Assembly: GCA_032162705.1 (NCBI GenBank)
Contig: JAVRON010000099.1
Coordinates: 44,885 to 108,884 of the forward strand
Reading direction: 5' to 3'
Origin: QHXN01 sp032162705
Lineage (GTDB): Bacteria; Acidobacteriota; Blastocatellia; Pyrinomonadales; Pyrinomonadaceae
Length of the DNA stretch: 64,000 nucleotides
Made by a program: the position numbers and the translations under genes
Notes under the pieces: generated by a model
Told to the model about the DNA's origin: nothing
Database searches by the model: none
What the model saw: only the letters and a program-made list of their open reading frames with translations
Shown here: piece after piece, positions 49,379 through 58,492 of the stretch
How the letters are laid out: each line of letters opens with the position of its first letter
Position numbering within the stretch: the first letter of the stretch is position 1

Positions 49379-49918
49379 CTAACCGACGCGCGCCGCCGTG
49401 TCGAGCAGACGCTGGCCCGCGCTGCTGAGCAAGACCGCGCGCAGCCAGTAGCTATATGCCTCGGGTCTTTGCAGCAGTTCGCGCCGCAACTCTTCCATGC
49501 CGACCCACGCCCATGCTTCGACCTCCGCAGAGTCGGGCGAGGGCTTGCCGTCGAAGCAGCCGACGAAGACGTGATCGAACTCGTGCTCGACGAGTTGATT
49601 CTCAAGCTCCACTCGATAGATGAAGCTGAACGAGTGGCGCAGCTCGCAGCCGAAGCTCATCTCCTCGCCCAGACGCCTGTGCGCGGCGGCCCCCGTCTCT
49701 TCGCCGGGGCGCGGGTGGCCGCAAGCCGTGTTAGACCAAAGCCCGCCCGAGTGGTACTTCTCTCGCGCGCGCTTCTGAAGCAGCAGAAGCCCGCGCGAGT
49801 CGAAGACGAAGATCGAGAACGCCCTGTGCAACGCGCCTTCGCGATGCGCGCGCATCTTCTCCACCACGCCCAGCTCGCGGTCTCGCTCGTCAACAAGGAT
49901 GACTTGCTCGGTCGCCAC
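49379..49918 (-). CDS. idi: Isopentenyl-diphosphate delta-isomerase, type I
   Basis: A 179-residue Nudix-fold enzyme interconverting IPP and DMAPP. It starts at GTG 49918 behind GGAAGGAAGGGG. Catalytic cysteine segment SNTACGHPRPGE and the Nudix-like AHRRLGEEMSFGCEL, then EHEFDHVFVG and the EVEAWAWVGMEEL region with the catalytic glutamate. Length fits. Its position before the AlkA-type gene looks incidental; the product feeds isoprenoid synthesis. Confidence 0.93.
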   Translation of the reverse strand: MATEQVILVDERDRELGVVEKMRAHREGALHRAFSIFVFDSRGLLLLQKRAREKYHSGGLWSNTACGHPRPGEETGAAAHRRLGEEMSFGCELRHSFSFIYRVELENQLVEHEFDHVFVGCFDGKPSPDSAEVEAWAWVGMEELRRELLQRPEAYSYWLRAVLLSSAGQRLLDTAARVG

Positions 49919-49987
49919 TCGCCCCTTCCTTCCGTTCGCGCCGCGCTTTCAGGGTCTATTCATTCTTGAACTTAGAGCACGGGGCAA

Positions 49988-50103
49988 TTCACCGCCGCAG
50001 GCGCTGAGGGCGCAGAGGGATTCATGATTTCAAATTTCAAATTTGAAATTTCAAGTCTCAACGCTCTACGAGTCTCCGCGCCCTCAGCGCCTGCGGCGGT
50101 GAA
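49988..50103. repeat. CCGCCGCAGGCGCTGAG-family hairpin overlapping a coding 3' end
   Basis: Arms 49988-50017 and 50074-50103 pair at 29 of 30 positions. The 56-base loop contains ATTTCAA-type heptamers. The right arm and part of the loop are translated as the last 16 residues (GDSPPQALRARRLVER) of the gene ending at 50058. Confidence 0.92.
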
Positions 50104-53100
50104 TCACCTTTTACTCTACTCATCACTTTGATGTGACCGCGGGCCGCGACTTCGTCTCTGTCAGCGTCACCCTCGTCTTCCTCTTCGGCCCCTGCGCGCA
50201 ACCCGAGCCGCATCGCATCGAAGGCGGGCAGGCGCGCAGACTCCGGCATAGGCTCGTCCGCGCCGCGCGCGGAGAACCAGATGGCTCCGTTCAGGACGCG
50301 CGGGTCGGCCATGTCTGCGTGCTCGATGTCCTGCTCAGACGTGCGCCGCATCCAGTAGAGAGTCGCTGCGTCGCGCGGCGCGGCGGGCGTCGTCAGGTTG
50401 TCGAGCGAGACTTCGGGAAGCTGTGCTTTGTAGGGACGCAGGTCTGCCTCTCGCCGGAAGATGTCAATGGGCGTGGCTGTCGCGTCGAGCAGGTTCATCG
50501 GCGCAAGCCCCAGAAGCATCTCCATTGTGCGGATGAGACTGACGGTGCTGTGATACTCGTGTACGAGCGCGCCGGGCCGATTGTATGCGCTGATGACGAG
50601 CGCGACCGAGCGATGGCAGTCCACGTGGTCGGGGCCATCCTGCGCGTCGTCCTCGACGACGAAGATCGCCGTGTCTCGCCAGTAAGGACTGTTCGAGACT
50701 GCTTCCACCAGACGGCCCAGCGCATAGTCGTTATCGGCGACGTAGAACTGCGGCGTGGGCCGATTCGCGGCGACGCCGTTCGTGTGGTCGTTCGGCAGAC
50801 GCAGGATTGAGAAGTTCGGCAACGCATCAACGCGTCCCGCCTCGCGTTCGGCGACAAAGCCGCGGAACTCTTCGAGCCACGCCGCCATACGCGAGTATCC
50901 GCGCATGCGCGCGTCCGCGTTCGAGGGGCTGACGAGCGGGTCGGCCCCGTCTTTCGCCACATCGGTCTGAGGTTTCGCGTCGGCGGTCTGAGGTTTCGAG
51001 ACAGCGGTCTGGGCTTTCGATTCTCGCGCCGCGCGGTAAGACTCGACCGTTAAGGCATCGGGCGTTGATAGATCGAAGTTGCGGTACGTCTGACTGTATC
51101 GGCCCTCCAGAGACTTCTTTGTCGGGAGGGCAGAGACCGTGGGCGTGATGTCTGGATACGGCTTCGCGCGGTTCTTCGCGATTGACGAAACGTCCGCCTC
51201 CGAAAGCGTCGCGACGAACTCGCCGTAGTTGCGATAGGTGAGGCGAGCGCGAGATGCCGCATCCCACAGATAGAGCGTCTCAGGCTCGGTCACGTCGCGC
51301 GCACCCGACAGGTATGGGACGTAGCGGCGCACGTAGTCTTCAATCTCTTTGACGCCCGCGCCCGCGCCGAAGACGGGCGGCGTATCCTTCTGCGGCCAGA
51401 TGTTCGGCAGACGGTTGAAGCCCTCGAAGTCGTAGGAGCGACCCCGCCCGGAGTAGTGCCAGCGATAAGCCTTGTCGAGATAGTCGGTCGAGAAGGCGGC
51501 GGTAGACCAGTTGTGCCCGTCCGGGCTTGCCTCCGCGTTGACGAAGAAGCGGTCGAAGAGTCCGAAGCGGAGCGCCAGCGCGTGTTGATTGGGCGAGACG
51601 TTCTGCGCCGCCCCGTTCAGCGTGCGCGCGGCGTCTCTTGCGCCGAAGATTGCAAGCGCCGGGTCGCCGTCGGCGCTCGTTCCATCGCCGCTCGACGCAA
51701 GATCGCCGAAGACCTGATCGTAGGTTCGATTCTCCTTGATGATGTAGATAACATGCTTGATGGGAGAGCGTCCGCCGAAGAGTTGTGTGCGCCGAGCGCC
51801 GACGAGTCCGTTGTTGCGCATCACCGACTGCGTATAGCGCGCAAGCTCGCGTTGGCCCGGCTCGGCGACGGCGGAGAGATTTCCCGCGATGAGCGAGACG
51901 CTGTACTGCCCGCCCTGCCCGCCGCCGCGCCCTGTGCCTGCGGGGAAGCTCGCGTTCGGCAGGTTCGGCGCACGACCCGAGTTGTCAACGAGCATCGAGG
52001 AGTTTGCGAACCCCGTCCCCTTGCCGTTGCCGATGAAGATAGTTCCGCCCGCGACGGCGATGGCCGAAGGATACTGCCCCACCGGGATAAAGCCGCGCAC
52101 CGTCGAAGGGCCCCGCGGCAGACGGCTTGCGGATGAAGGATTGGCTCTCTCCTCCGCGCCGCGTGCGTTGTTGGAGAGTTGGACAACGGCGACCGAGTTG
52201 CTGTGCGCGTTGGCGACGTAGAGCGTTCGCCCGTCAACGCTGAGCGCGAGTCCTTCGGGGCTACTGCCGACCGGCGCGCTCTCTGCGAGGCGGACGCTGA
52301 TGCGCTCGACCTCAAGGTCTGTCTTCGTGTCGATGACGGAGATGCTGTCGGCGTTCGAGTTGACGACGTAGAGTCGCGACGCGTCGGCGTTCAGAGTCAA
52401 AGCCGTCGGGTGGCGTCCGACCGCGACGTACGAGACGCGCCGCGCGCCGCTGCTCGTGTTGACGACTGCGACCGACGCGTCGTTCCAGCAAGAGACGTAC
52501 GCCTTGTGCGTCGAGGGAAGCGCGACGACCGCGTAAGGATAGACGAAGTTCTCCGCGACGCCCGCGCCCGTCTCAACACCCGCGCCTGTCTTGACGCTCG
52601 CACCCGTCTCGACGCCCGCGCCCGTCCCGACGCCCGCACGGCCTCTCTGCCCGACGAGGTCGATGCGTTCGAGTTCAAGCGTGCCACGAAGATTGTGAAC
52701 GATGCCGAGACTGTCGCCGAGGTTGTTGGCGACGTAGAGCGTGTCGCCGTCGCCGCTGATGTCTAATCCGGCAGGATAGACGGGTGCGCGTTTGAGATTG
52801 TAACGCGCGTCGGGCGCTACGCGCGCGAAGCCGCTCACGTCGATGGAGGGCGCTTCGACCTTCGTATCGGGCCCCGGCGATGCGGGCGAGAGCGGCACGG
52901 CAGCGCCCGGATGCAAAGTGAACGTCCAGACTTTATTCTCGAAGCCGCCCGAAACGTAGAGCGCAAAAGCCCCGTCCGTTTCGGCGCGCGGCGAGAAGAC
53001 TGCGCCGACGCCTGCGCTCTGCGGCGTGGGGAAGTAGAGGTTCTGCACGACGGCGGGCGAGGGCTTCGCATTGAGGTCGATGACGGCGAGCGACTGCTGC

Positions 53101-53444
53101 GCCCTGTTCGTGGCGGAGTTGAACTGCACGCCGTAGCCGCTGTTGACGGCGACGAGGTAACGACCGCGACTGTCGGGCCCCGCGCGGTCTGGGCTGCGTA
53201 TGAAGCCGACGGGCAGAGACCCCACGGCGGGACGCCCGGTCGTCAAATCTGTGATGAGCGAACCGGCGGGCGTGATGGGTCTGCCTTCGGACGCGGGAAG
53301 GTTTCCGACCCTGACATCGGCGGATGACGAGAGGAGCACGGAGGCGGCTGCGACGGCAGCGAAGAGGGTCGCGAGCGCCGCGCGGTGTAAAGGTGCGATG
53401 CGTTTCCGGTGCTGGTTCTCCATCTTCCTGTGCTGATTCTCCAT
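50058..53444 (-). CDS. Secreted YncE-like beta-propeller fused to a phosphoesterase (alkaline phosphatase superfamily)
   Basis: ATG 53444 has GAGGAAG 6 bases upstream; a GTG at 53459 is part of that site. The 1128-residue product starts with a 7-residue duplication (MENQHRK twice), then a signal-type hydrophobic segment. Residues about 60-520 are a beta-propeller with YVANNLGDSLGIV, KAYVSCWNDASVAVVNTSSG and LYVVNSNADSISVIDT blades. A phosphoesterase domain follows (IKHVIYIIKENRTYDQVFGDL; FFVNAEASPDGHNWSTAAF; FVVEDDAQDGPDHVD metal ligands). Low-complexity repeats interrupt both parts. The C-terminus is encoded by a hairpin element. Substrate unknown; extracytoplasmic phosphatase or phospholipase C-like activity is likely. 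Confidence 0.88.
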   Translation of the reverse strand: MENQHRKMENQHRKRIAPLHRAALATLFAAVAAASVLLSSSADVRVGNLPASEGRPITPAGSLITDLTTGRPAVGSLPVGFIRSPDRAGPDSRGRYLVAVNSGYGVQFNSATNRAQQSLAVIDLNAKPSPAVVQNLYFPTPQSAGVGAVFSPRAETDGAFALYVSGGFENKVWTFTLHPGAAVPLSPASPGPDTKVEAPSIDVSGFARVAPDARYNLKRAPVYPAGLDISGDGDTLYVANNLGDSLGIVHNLRGTLELERIDLVGQRGRAGVGTGAGVETGASVKTGAGVETGAGVAENFVYPYAVVALPSTHKAYVSCWNDASVAVVNTSSGARRVSYVAVGRHPTALTLNADASRLYVVNSNADSISVIDTKTDLEVERISVRLAESAPVGSSPEGLALSVDGRTLYVANAHSNSVAVVQLSNNARGAEERANPSSASRLPRGPSTVRGFIPVGQYPSAIAVAGGTIFIGNGKGTGFANSSMLVDNSGRAPNLPNASFPAGTGRGGGQGGQYSVSLIAGNLSAVAEPGQRELARYTQSVMRNNGLVGARRTQLFGGRSPIKHVIYIIKENRTYDQVFGDLASSGDGTSADGDPALAIFGARDAARTLNGAAQNVSPNQHALALRFGLFDRFFVNAEASPDGHNWSTAAFSTDYLDKAYRWHYSGRGRSYDFEGFNRLPNIWPQKDTPPVFGAGAGVKEIEDYVRRYVPYLSGARDVTEPETLYLWDAASRARLTYRNYGEFVATLSEADVSSIAKNRAKPYPDITPTVSALPTKKSLEGRYSQTYRNFDLSTPDALTVESYRAARESKAQTAVSKPQTADAKPQTDVAKDGADPLVSPSNADARMRGYSRMAAWLEEFRGFVAEREAGRVDALPNFSILRLPNDHTNGVAANRPTPQFYVADNDYALGRLVEAVSNSPYWRDTAIFVVEDDAQDGPDHVDCHRSVALVISAYNRPGALVHEYHSTVSLIRTMEMLLGLAPMNLLDATATPIDIFRREADLRPYKAQLPEVSLDNLTTPAAPRDAATLYWMRRTSEQDIEHADMADPRVLNGAIWFSARGADEPMPESARLPAFDAMRLGLRAGAEEEDEGDADRDEVAARGHIKVMSRVKGDSPPQALRARRLVER
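50963..51025. repeat. 21-bp in-frame tandem repeat (3 copies) in the phosphoesterase gene
   Basis: CGGTCTGAGGTTTCG recurs at 50963, 50984 and 51005, a 21-bp period, encoding heptapeptides of SKPQTAD type. Confidence 0.88.
52558..52632. repeat. 18-bp in-frame tandem repeat (about 4 copies) in the phosphoesterase gene
   Basis: Units of GCGCCCGTCTCAACACCC type encode hexapeptides GVETGA, SVKTGA, GVETGA between two propeller blades. Confidence 0.85.
53403..53444. repeat. 21-bp direct repeat duplicating the start codon of the phosphoesterase gene
   Basis: Two 21-bp copies (53424-53444 and 53403-53423) each begin with ATG and encode MENQHRK. The first ATG has the ribosome-binding site. Confidence 0.9.
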
Positions 53445-53488
53445 CTCGGGCTTCCTCACGCGAATTTATAGAATCGGGCGCGTCAGAC

Positions 53489-55321
53489 TTATCCGTTTAC
53501 TTTCCCCTCCGAAAGGTCGCTCTCTGCACTGGCGTCAGGCGGCGTCTGCTCCTTGAACTGGATTTCGTGGAGGCGCGAGTAGAGTCCGCCGCGCTCAAGC
53601 AGTTCGGCGTGCGTGCCGCTCTCGACTATCGAGCCATCCTCGACGGCGAAGATGCGTGAGGCGCGCATGACGGTCGCGAGGCGGTGCGCGATGACGATTG
53701 AGGTCTTGTTCTCCATCAAACGACCGAGCGCCTCGAAGACAAGCTCCTCCGATTCCGCGTCGAGTCCCGAAGAGGGTTCATCCAGCAAGAGGATGGGCGT
53801 CTCGCGTATGACGGCGCGTGCGATGGTGACGCGCTGGCGCTGTCCACCCGAAAGCGTCTCGCCTCGCTCGCCGACGACCGTGTTGTAGCCTTCGGGCAGT
53901 TGCTCGATGAACTCGTGCGCGTTGGCGAGCCGTGCGGCGCGCACGATCTCTGCACGCGTCGCGCCCGGCTTACCGTAGGCGATGTTCTCCCACAACGTGG
54001 CGCGGAAGAGGAACGACTCCTGTAGGACGTAGCTGATCTGGTCGCGCAGAGATTTCAGACGGAAGGAGCGCACGTCCGCGCCGTCGATCTTGACTCGCCC
54101 GGACGTAGGGTCGTAGAAGCGTGGGATAAGACTGATGAGGGTTGACTTGCCGCTGCCTGTCGGCCCGACAAGCGCGACGAACTCGCCCGGCTCAACCGTC
54201 AAAGAGATGTCCTTCAGGATTGGCTGTTCGGGGCCGTAACTGAAACTAACTCCCTCGAACTCGACGCCTCCACGGAAGCGTGGGGCGCGACGCGCGCGTG
54301 GAAGGTCGCGCACCTTGCTCTCGGTCTCCAAAACTTCGCGTATGCGCTCGAAGCCGACCGAAGCCTTCGAGATCGTGTCGGTCATCTTCGACAGCTCGCG
54401 CATAGGCTTGTACATCTTGCCGAGGTAGAGGATGAAGACGATCAACGCGCCGGAGGAAATCTCGCCCGCAAGCACAAGCCGCGCGCCGTACCAGATGACG
54501 AGGCACGTTCCCGCGGCCACGATCAGCTCGACGAAGGGCGCGAGCTTCGCCTTGACGCCGCGCGCCAGCAGAGCCATCTCAACGCTCTCAAGACTCTTCT
54601 CGTCGAGGCGACGACTCTCGAAGTCTTCGCGCGCAAACGCCCTGATGAGCCGGACAGCCGAGAGCGACTCCTGCACCACGGACGCGATCTCGCCCTCCTT
54701 CTTTTTAACCGCGCGCGCCGCGTGCTTGATGCGGCGTGTGAAGCTGTAGACGACGAAGAAGAGCGCGGGCGCGACCGAGAGCGAGATGAGCGTGAAGCGC
54801 CAGTTGAGATAGAACATCACGCCGAGCATCCCGACGAGCGTGAGGAAGCTGACCAGTATGCCGAGCAGGGCGGACGAGACGAAGTCCTGCACGGCGTCGA
54901 TGTCGCTCGTCATGCGGACAATCAGGTCGCCGGTCTTCTGCTCGGCGAAGAACGAGAGTGAGAGCCGCTGGATGTGGTTGTAGAGCGTGAGCCGCAGGTC
55001 GTGCATGACGTGCTGACCGACGCTCGTCGTCAGATACTTCTCGGCGTAGGTTGAAAGCGCGCCGACGACGGCGATGATAATCACCGCGGCGGCGGCGAAG
55101 TTCAGCACGGCCAATTTGTCCAGCCCAACCGTGCGTCCCAGCAGTCCCTTCATCCAGCCGGGCATCTGCTTCTGGCCGAAGACGTAATCGAAGACGATCT
55201 TCAGCGGCCAAGGCTCAAGCAGGTCGGTCGCGCTCTCGGCCACTATCGCCAGAAAAGCGACAGCGAGTTGCCCACGGTACGGCCGCAGCAGCCGCGTGAT
55301 CTTAATTTTGCTGGCGCTCAT
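53489..55321 (-). CDS. ABC exporter, fused permease and ATPase (MsbA-like)
   Basis: A 610-residue half-transporter. Six membrane helices in residues 15-310 (type 1 exporter fold), then a nucleotide-binding domain with Walker A GPTGSGKST, Q-loop YVLQESFLF, signature LSGGQRQR, Walker B ILLLDEPSSGLD and H-loop IAHRL. Such homodimers export lipids, peptides or drugs; MsbA-type lipid A flipping is possible given the lpx genes but not shown. The C-terminal 30 residues are acidic and polar. Its promoter suggests a leaderless transcript. Confidence 0.93.
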   Translation of the reverse strand: MSASKIKITRLLRPYRGQLAVAFLAIVAESATDLLEPWPLKIVFDYVFGQKQMPGWMKGLLGRTVGLDKLAVLNFAAAAVIIIAVVGALSTYAEKYLTTSVGQHVMHDLRLTLYNHIQRLSLSFFAEQKTGDLIVRMTSDIDAVQDFVSSALLGILVSFLTLVGMLGVMFYLNWRFTLISLSVAPALFFVVYSFTRRIKHAARAVKKKEGEIASVVQESLSAVRLIRAFAREDFESRRLDEKSLESVEMALLARGVKAKLAPFVELIVAAGTCLVIWYGARLVLAGEISSGALIVFILYLGKMYKPMRELSKMTDTISKASVGFERIREVLETESKVRDLPRARRAPRFRGGVEFEGVSFSYGPEQPILKDISLTVEPGEFVALVGPTGSGKSTLISLIPRFYDPTSGRVKIDGADVRSFRLKSLRDQISYVLQESFLFRATLWENIAYGKPGATRAEIVRAARLANAHEFIEQLPEGYNTVVGERGETLSGGQRQRVTIARAVIRETPILLLDEPSSGLDAESEELVFEALGRLMENKTSIVIAHRLATVMRASRIFAVEDGSIVESGTHAELLERGGLYSRLHEIQFKEQTPPDASAESDLSEGKVNG

Positions 55322-55329
55322 CCGCCCCG

Positions 55330-55335
55330 ATTATA
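55330..55335 (-). promoter_or_regulatory. Perfect -10 box 8 bases before the ABC exporter start
   Basis: On the minus strand TATAAT (55335-55330) ends 8 bases before the ATG at 55321, so transcription would start at or beside the start codon. The -35 region falls in the heptamer element and is poor. Confidence 0.5.
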
Positions 55336-55348
55336 ACCGCACGCCTCG

Positions 55349-55462
55349 ACAAAAGCAGTGACAAGCGACGAGTTAAGAGCTTGTCTTTAACTTGTCACTT
55401 GTCACCTGTCACTCGTCACTGCTTTTGTCACCCGTCACTCGTCACTCGTCACTGCTTTCGTC
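55349..55462. repeat. Heptamer hairpin element (GTCACTT/GTCACTC type)
   Basis: Eight or more 7-bp units GTCACNN at 55392-55462, facing GACAAAAGCAGTGACAAGCG at 55349; the arm CACTGCTTTTGTC (to about 55429) pairs with the left end. It fills the spacer between the DegQ-like gene and the ABC exporter gene. Confidence 0.85.
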
Positions 55463-55469
55463 AGAGAAG

Positions 55470-56951
55470 CTATTTGCGTGGTCTGACGGTGACGAAGAGA
55501 GAGCCTTGGTTGCCGCGCGTGATGAGCAGGAGCAGCGGGCGTTCGCCTGCGTTCTGTATCGCGGCGCGCAAATCCTCGATTGACTTGACGGGCTGACGGT
55601 TCGCCTGCTCAATCAGGTCGCCCTGTTGCATCCCTGCTTCCGCTGCGGGGCCCGAAGGGTCAACGCCGGTGATGACGAGTCCCTGTTTGTCTTCCGGGAG
55701 ACGCAGGCGCGACGCAAGCTCCGGCGTCAGCGGTGTCAGAGTGATGCCGAGCTTGCCGCCCTCGCTCTGCTCGCCGCCTTCTCCTTCGCCGCCCTCTTCG
55801 CGTCCAGCGGACGCAGACGCCGTCAGCTCGCCGAGCGTGACTTTGACTTGTTGCTCGCGCCCATCGCGCAGGATTGTGAGTTCGGCGTCCGTGCCGGGCT
55901 GCGTCGCGGCGACGAGGTTACGCAGCTCGTTCGCGTCGCCCACTGCGTTACCGTTAAAAGCCGTGATGACATCGCCCTGTTTGAGTCCGGCCTTCTCCGC
56001 CGCGCTCCCCTTCTGCACCGAGCCGATGATGACGCCTTTCGCCTCCTTCAGACCGAGGCTCTGCGCGATCTCTTCGGTCACGGCCTGCACGAAGACGCCG
56101 AGTTGTCCACGCCGCACCTTGCCTTTGCTGATGAGCTGTTCCGTGACGGTGCGCGTCATGTTGCTGGGGATGGCAAAGCCGATGCCGATGTTGCCGCCCG
56201 AGGGCGAGAGTATCTGCGAGTTGATGCCGACCAGATCGCCCGAAGTGTTGACGAGCGCGCCGCCCGAGTTGCCCTGATTGATGGGCGCATCGGTTTGCAG
56301 AAAGTCTTCAAAGCTCCCGTCGGAGAGTCCCGTCCGGCGTCCCTTCGCGCTGATGATTCCGGCGGTCACGGTCTGGCCGACGCCCAAAGGATTGCCGACG
56401 GCGAGCACGATGTCTCCGACGCGAACCTTGTCCGAGTCGCCGAGCGTGAGCACGGGCAAGTCCTTCGCGTCGATCTTCAGGACGGCGAGGTCGCTCGGCT
56501 GGTCTGTGCCGACGAGCTTCGCCGGAAAGCTCCGACGGTCTGTGAAATCGACCGTGATCTGCTCCGCGCCGTCAACGACGTGATGGTTCGTGACGATGTA
56601 TCCGTCGGCGCTGATGACGACGCCCGAGCCGAGCGCGTGCTGCCTAGTCTCGCGCGGAGGCTGTTGCATCTGCGGCGCACGCCCGCCGAAGAAGTCTCGC
56701 AATGAAGGGTCGTCTAAGAACGGCTGCTGTTGCGGCGCGCGCACGATGCGCTCGGCGCGGATGGTAACGACCGCAGGTGCGACGCGCGCCACCACGTCCG
56801 CATAAGAGTTGTGCTCGACCGAAACGTTCGCACCACCCCCCGTCGCCGCCGGTTGCGGCAGCGTAAACGTCGGCTCCGCGCCCCTGCGACAACCCGCGAG
56901 CGTCAACGTGAATGCGAGAAAGATTACGAACGCGCGAAATGCTCTCGTCAT
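55470..56951 (-). CDS. Do/DegQ-family periplasmic serine protease, lipoprotein
   Basis: ATG 56951 has GAGAGG upstream and opens a lipoprotein signal (FLAFTLTLAGC, lipobox Cys); a longer frame to 57176 is not protein-like. The 493-residue product is a trypsin-fold protease with His in VTNHHVVDG, Asp in PSDLAVLKID and Ser in QGNSGGALV, followed by two PDZ domains (GVIIGSVQKGSAAEKAGLKQGD; GLVITGVDPSGPAAEAGMQQGD). A Gly/Glu-rich linker separates the PDZ domains. Role: cutting or chaperoning misfolded envelope proteins. Confidence 0.94.
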   Translation of the reverse strand: MTRAFRAFVIFLAFTLTLAGCRRGAEPTFTLPQPAATGGGANVSVEHNSYADVVARVAPAVVTIRAERIVRAPQQQPFLDDPSLRDFFGGRAPQMQQPPRETRQHALGSGVVISADGYIVTNHHVVDGAEQITVDFTDRRSFPAKLVGTDQPSDLAVLKIDAKDLPVLTLGDSDKVRVGDIVLAVGNPLGVGQTVTAGIISAKGRRTGLSDGSFEDFLQTDAPINQGNSGGALVNTSGDLVGINSQILSPSGGNIGIGFAIPSNMTRTVTEQLISKGKVRRGQLGVFVQAVTEEIAQSLGLKEAKGVIIGSVQKGSAAEKAGLKQGDVITAFNGNAVGDANELRNLVAATQPGTDAELTILRDGREQQVKVTLGELTASASAGREEGGEGEGGEQSEGGKLGITLTPLTPELASRLRLPEDKQGLVITGVDPSGPAAEAGMQQGDLIEQANRQPVKSIEDLRAAIQNAGERPLLLLITRGNQGSLFVTVRPRK

Positions 56952-57286
56952 GATTTGCCTCTCAAAGAAACGGGCCCCTACGCCTTTCAAAGTCCATCTG
57001 AACCACACGCGCCGGGCCCTTGATTCACACACTGCCTCGACCCCGCGCGGGTGCAATCTACGTACCATTTTCCGAACTGATTTCTGCTCCGCGTATTTAA
57101 CAACTAACTCATCCCCGATGCAAAACCCGCCGCCACCCCGCGCAAACACGCCACACTCGCAAACGCGCCACACCAAGCAAATAATAAATCTATGCCTAAT
57201 GGCTTTAATGGATATGTCTATATCTGATGAATAAGTAGGCGGGTTGATGAAATAGTCGGGGTGGAGAGGCTCGCCTCTCCTGCGCC
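56952..57286. other. Spacer between the DegQ-like gene and the restriction-modification genes; AT-rich junction
   Basis: 335 bases without a gene. The part nearest the restriction gene (about 57175-57245) is clearly AT-richer than its surroundings, suggesting the edge of an acquired segment. A short hairpin GGAGAGGC-TC-GCCTCTCC (57263-57280) lies 3' of the restriction gene and may terminate it. No repeat flanking both ends was found. Confidence 0.45.
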
Positions 57287-58492
57287 TTAGGCAGGCTGCG
57301 CCACGTCTGCCTCGGCGGCGAGTCGTAGTGCTAAGAACGCCTCTTTGAGGGCTTGATTAACTGCACTGTCCGGTTCGCTCAGCACTAACTGCTGGTAGGC
57401 TTCAAGGAATTGAATGCGCAGGCGGTAGAAAAGGTATAAAAAATGACGTAAGAACCCAAGGCAGTCGAGGATCGCGAACTCGACGCCTATCTTTTCGTAC
57501 AATTCCTTTGCGTAGTCCCCAACCTCGGCGTCGATACTTTCGGTCGTAATAAAGATATAGTTTTCGACGCTTTGCTCGCTACCCTCCAACTTTTCTAAGG
57601 CACTCTCAATATCCTCTCTGGTAACGCGCTTCGCTTTCATCTCGTAAACGGTCACTATACCGTTGTCATCCTTCAGAACTATCTCGACATCGCCCAGCGC
57701 CTTTGTTTGACTGTCGGCGGTGGTATGGCCTTTCAGAGGAAGATGTCTCTCGCCTAGATGCTCTTGAACGGCTTGGTACGCCGCTGCCACGACGAGCACC
57801 GGGAGTCGGGACGATCTTGGCGATGCCATGTGCTGTTGAATGAGCGTAATGATTCTTTCGGCAGATAGTAGTGATGACTTTCTAGATGGCTCTAACGAGG
57901 CGAGTAAGGTTGACATGCGGAGTTCCCGCTCGCTCTTAATCACTAGCAGCAGACGCATGATCTCAGCGAGCATATCCTCCGCCAAGGCTCGCCTCTCATG
58001 TACGTCGTTTAGTAGGCGGATGATGCGGTCGTACAGTTCCTGCGGCTTGCCAGTGAGTGAGGCGTCCCGAGTGAGTGTGATCGGATTGGTTCGGTATCCA
58101 GGCGTGAGAAAGCTTGTGGTTTTATTAACCGGAAGCTTGTGTTGTATGGCGAACGGGCCGACGTAGACCTCGTCATAACCACGACCGGAGTACAGTTCAG
58201 GGTCTTTAACCACTTTTTCCAATATGGCCCCACTGGTAGTTTTCCGACTTCGCCGTGGTTGTGGCTTGAAAGGCTTCCGAATGTCAATATTCGGATCAGA
58301 GAGAGTCGCCAGTAGGCAGGCCATCAACATGCGCACGCCAGCGCGGTTAGAAGCGCAACGACACACGAACTCTATGTCCTCAGCAATGTGGGCATCCGTG
58401 AGGAATGGCTTTTTAATGCTTTGTTGAGCGCGCTGATACGCTAAATCAAGGATGCTTGCCGGTGAGACTCGTCCCGGACGGTCGGTAGGCAT
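57287..58492 (-). CDS. Type II restriction endonuclease, SacI-family-like
   Basis: A 401-residue protein. The central and C-terminal parts carry a PD-(D/E)xK-type nuclease signature: LGDVEIVLKDDNGIVTVYEMKAK with Asp268, Glu284 and Lys286. The segment SGAILEKVVKDPELYSGRGYDEVYVGPFAIQHKL looks like members annotated as SacI-family restriction enzymes; that name is from memory and the recognition sequence is not predictable. It overlaps the 3' end of the methyltransferase gene by 52 bases, so the pair is co-transcribed, with methyltransferase first. Base composition is lower in GC than neighbours, consistent with horizontal transfer. Confidence 0.72.
   Translation of the reverse strand: MPTDRPGRVSPASILDLAYQRAQQSIKKPFLTDAHIAEDIEFVCRCASNRAGVRMLMACLLATLSDPNIDIRKPFKPQPRRSRKTTSGAILEKVVKDPELYSGRGYDEVYVGPFAIQHKLPVNKTTSFLTPGYRTNPITLTRDASLTGKPQELYDRIIRLLNDVHERRALAEDMLAEIMRLLLVIKSERELRMSTLLASLEPSRKSSLLSAERIITLIQQHMASPRSSRLPVLVVAAAYQAVQEHLGERHLPLKGHTTADSQTKALGDVEIVLKDDNGIVTVYEMKAKRVTREDIESALEKLEGSEQSVENYIFITTESIDAEVGDYAKELYEKIGVEFAILDCLGFLRHFLYLFYRLRIQFLEAYQQLVLSEPDSAVNQALKEAFLALRLAAEADVAQPA

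Noticed and set aside
56952..57176. 75-residue N-terminal extension of the DegQ-like protease
   Set aside because: Rich in Cys, Arg and Trp, unlike an exported protein; the lipoprotein signal begins at 56951 behind a GAGAGG site.
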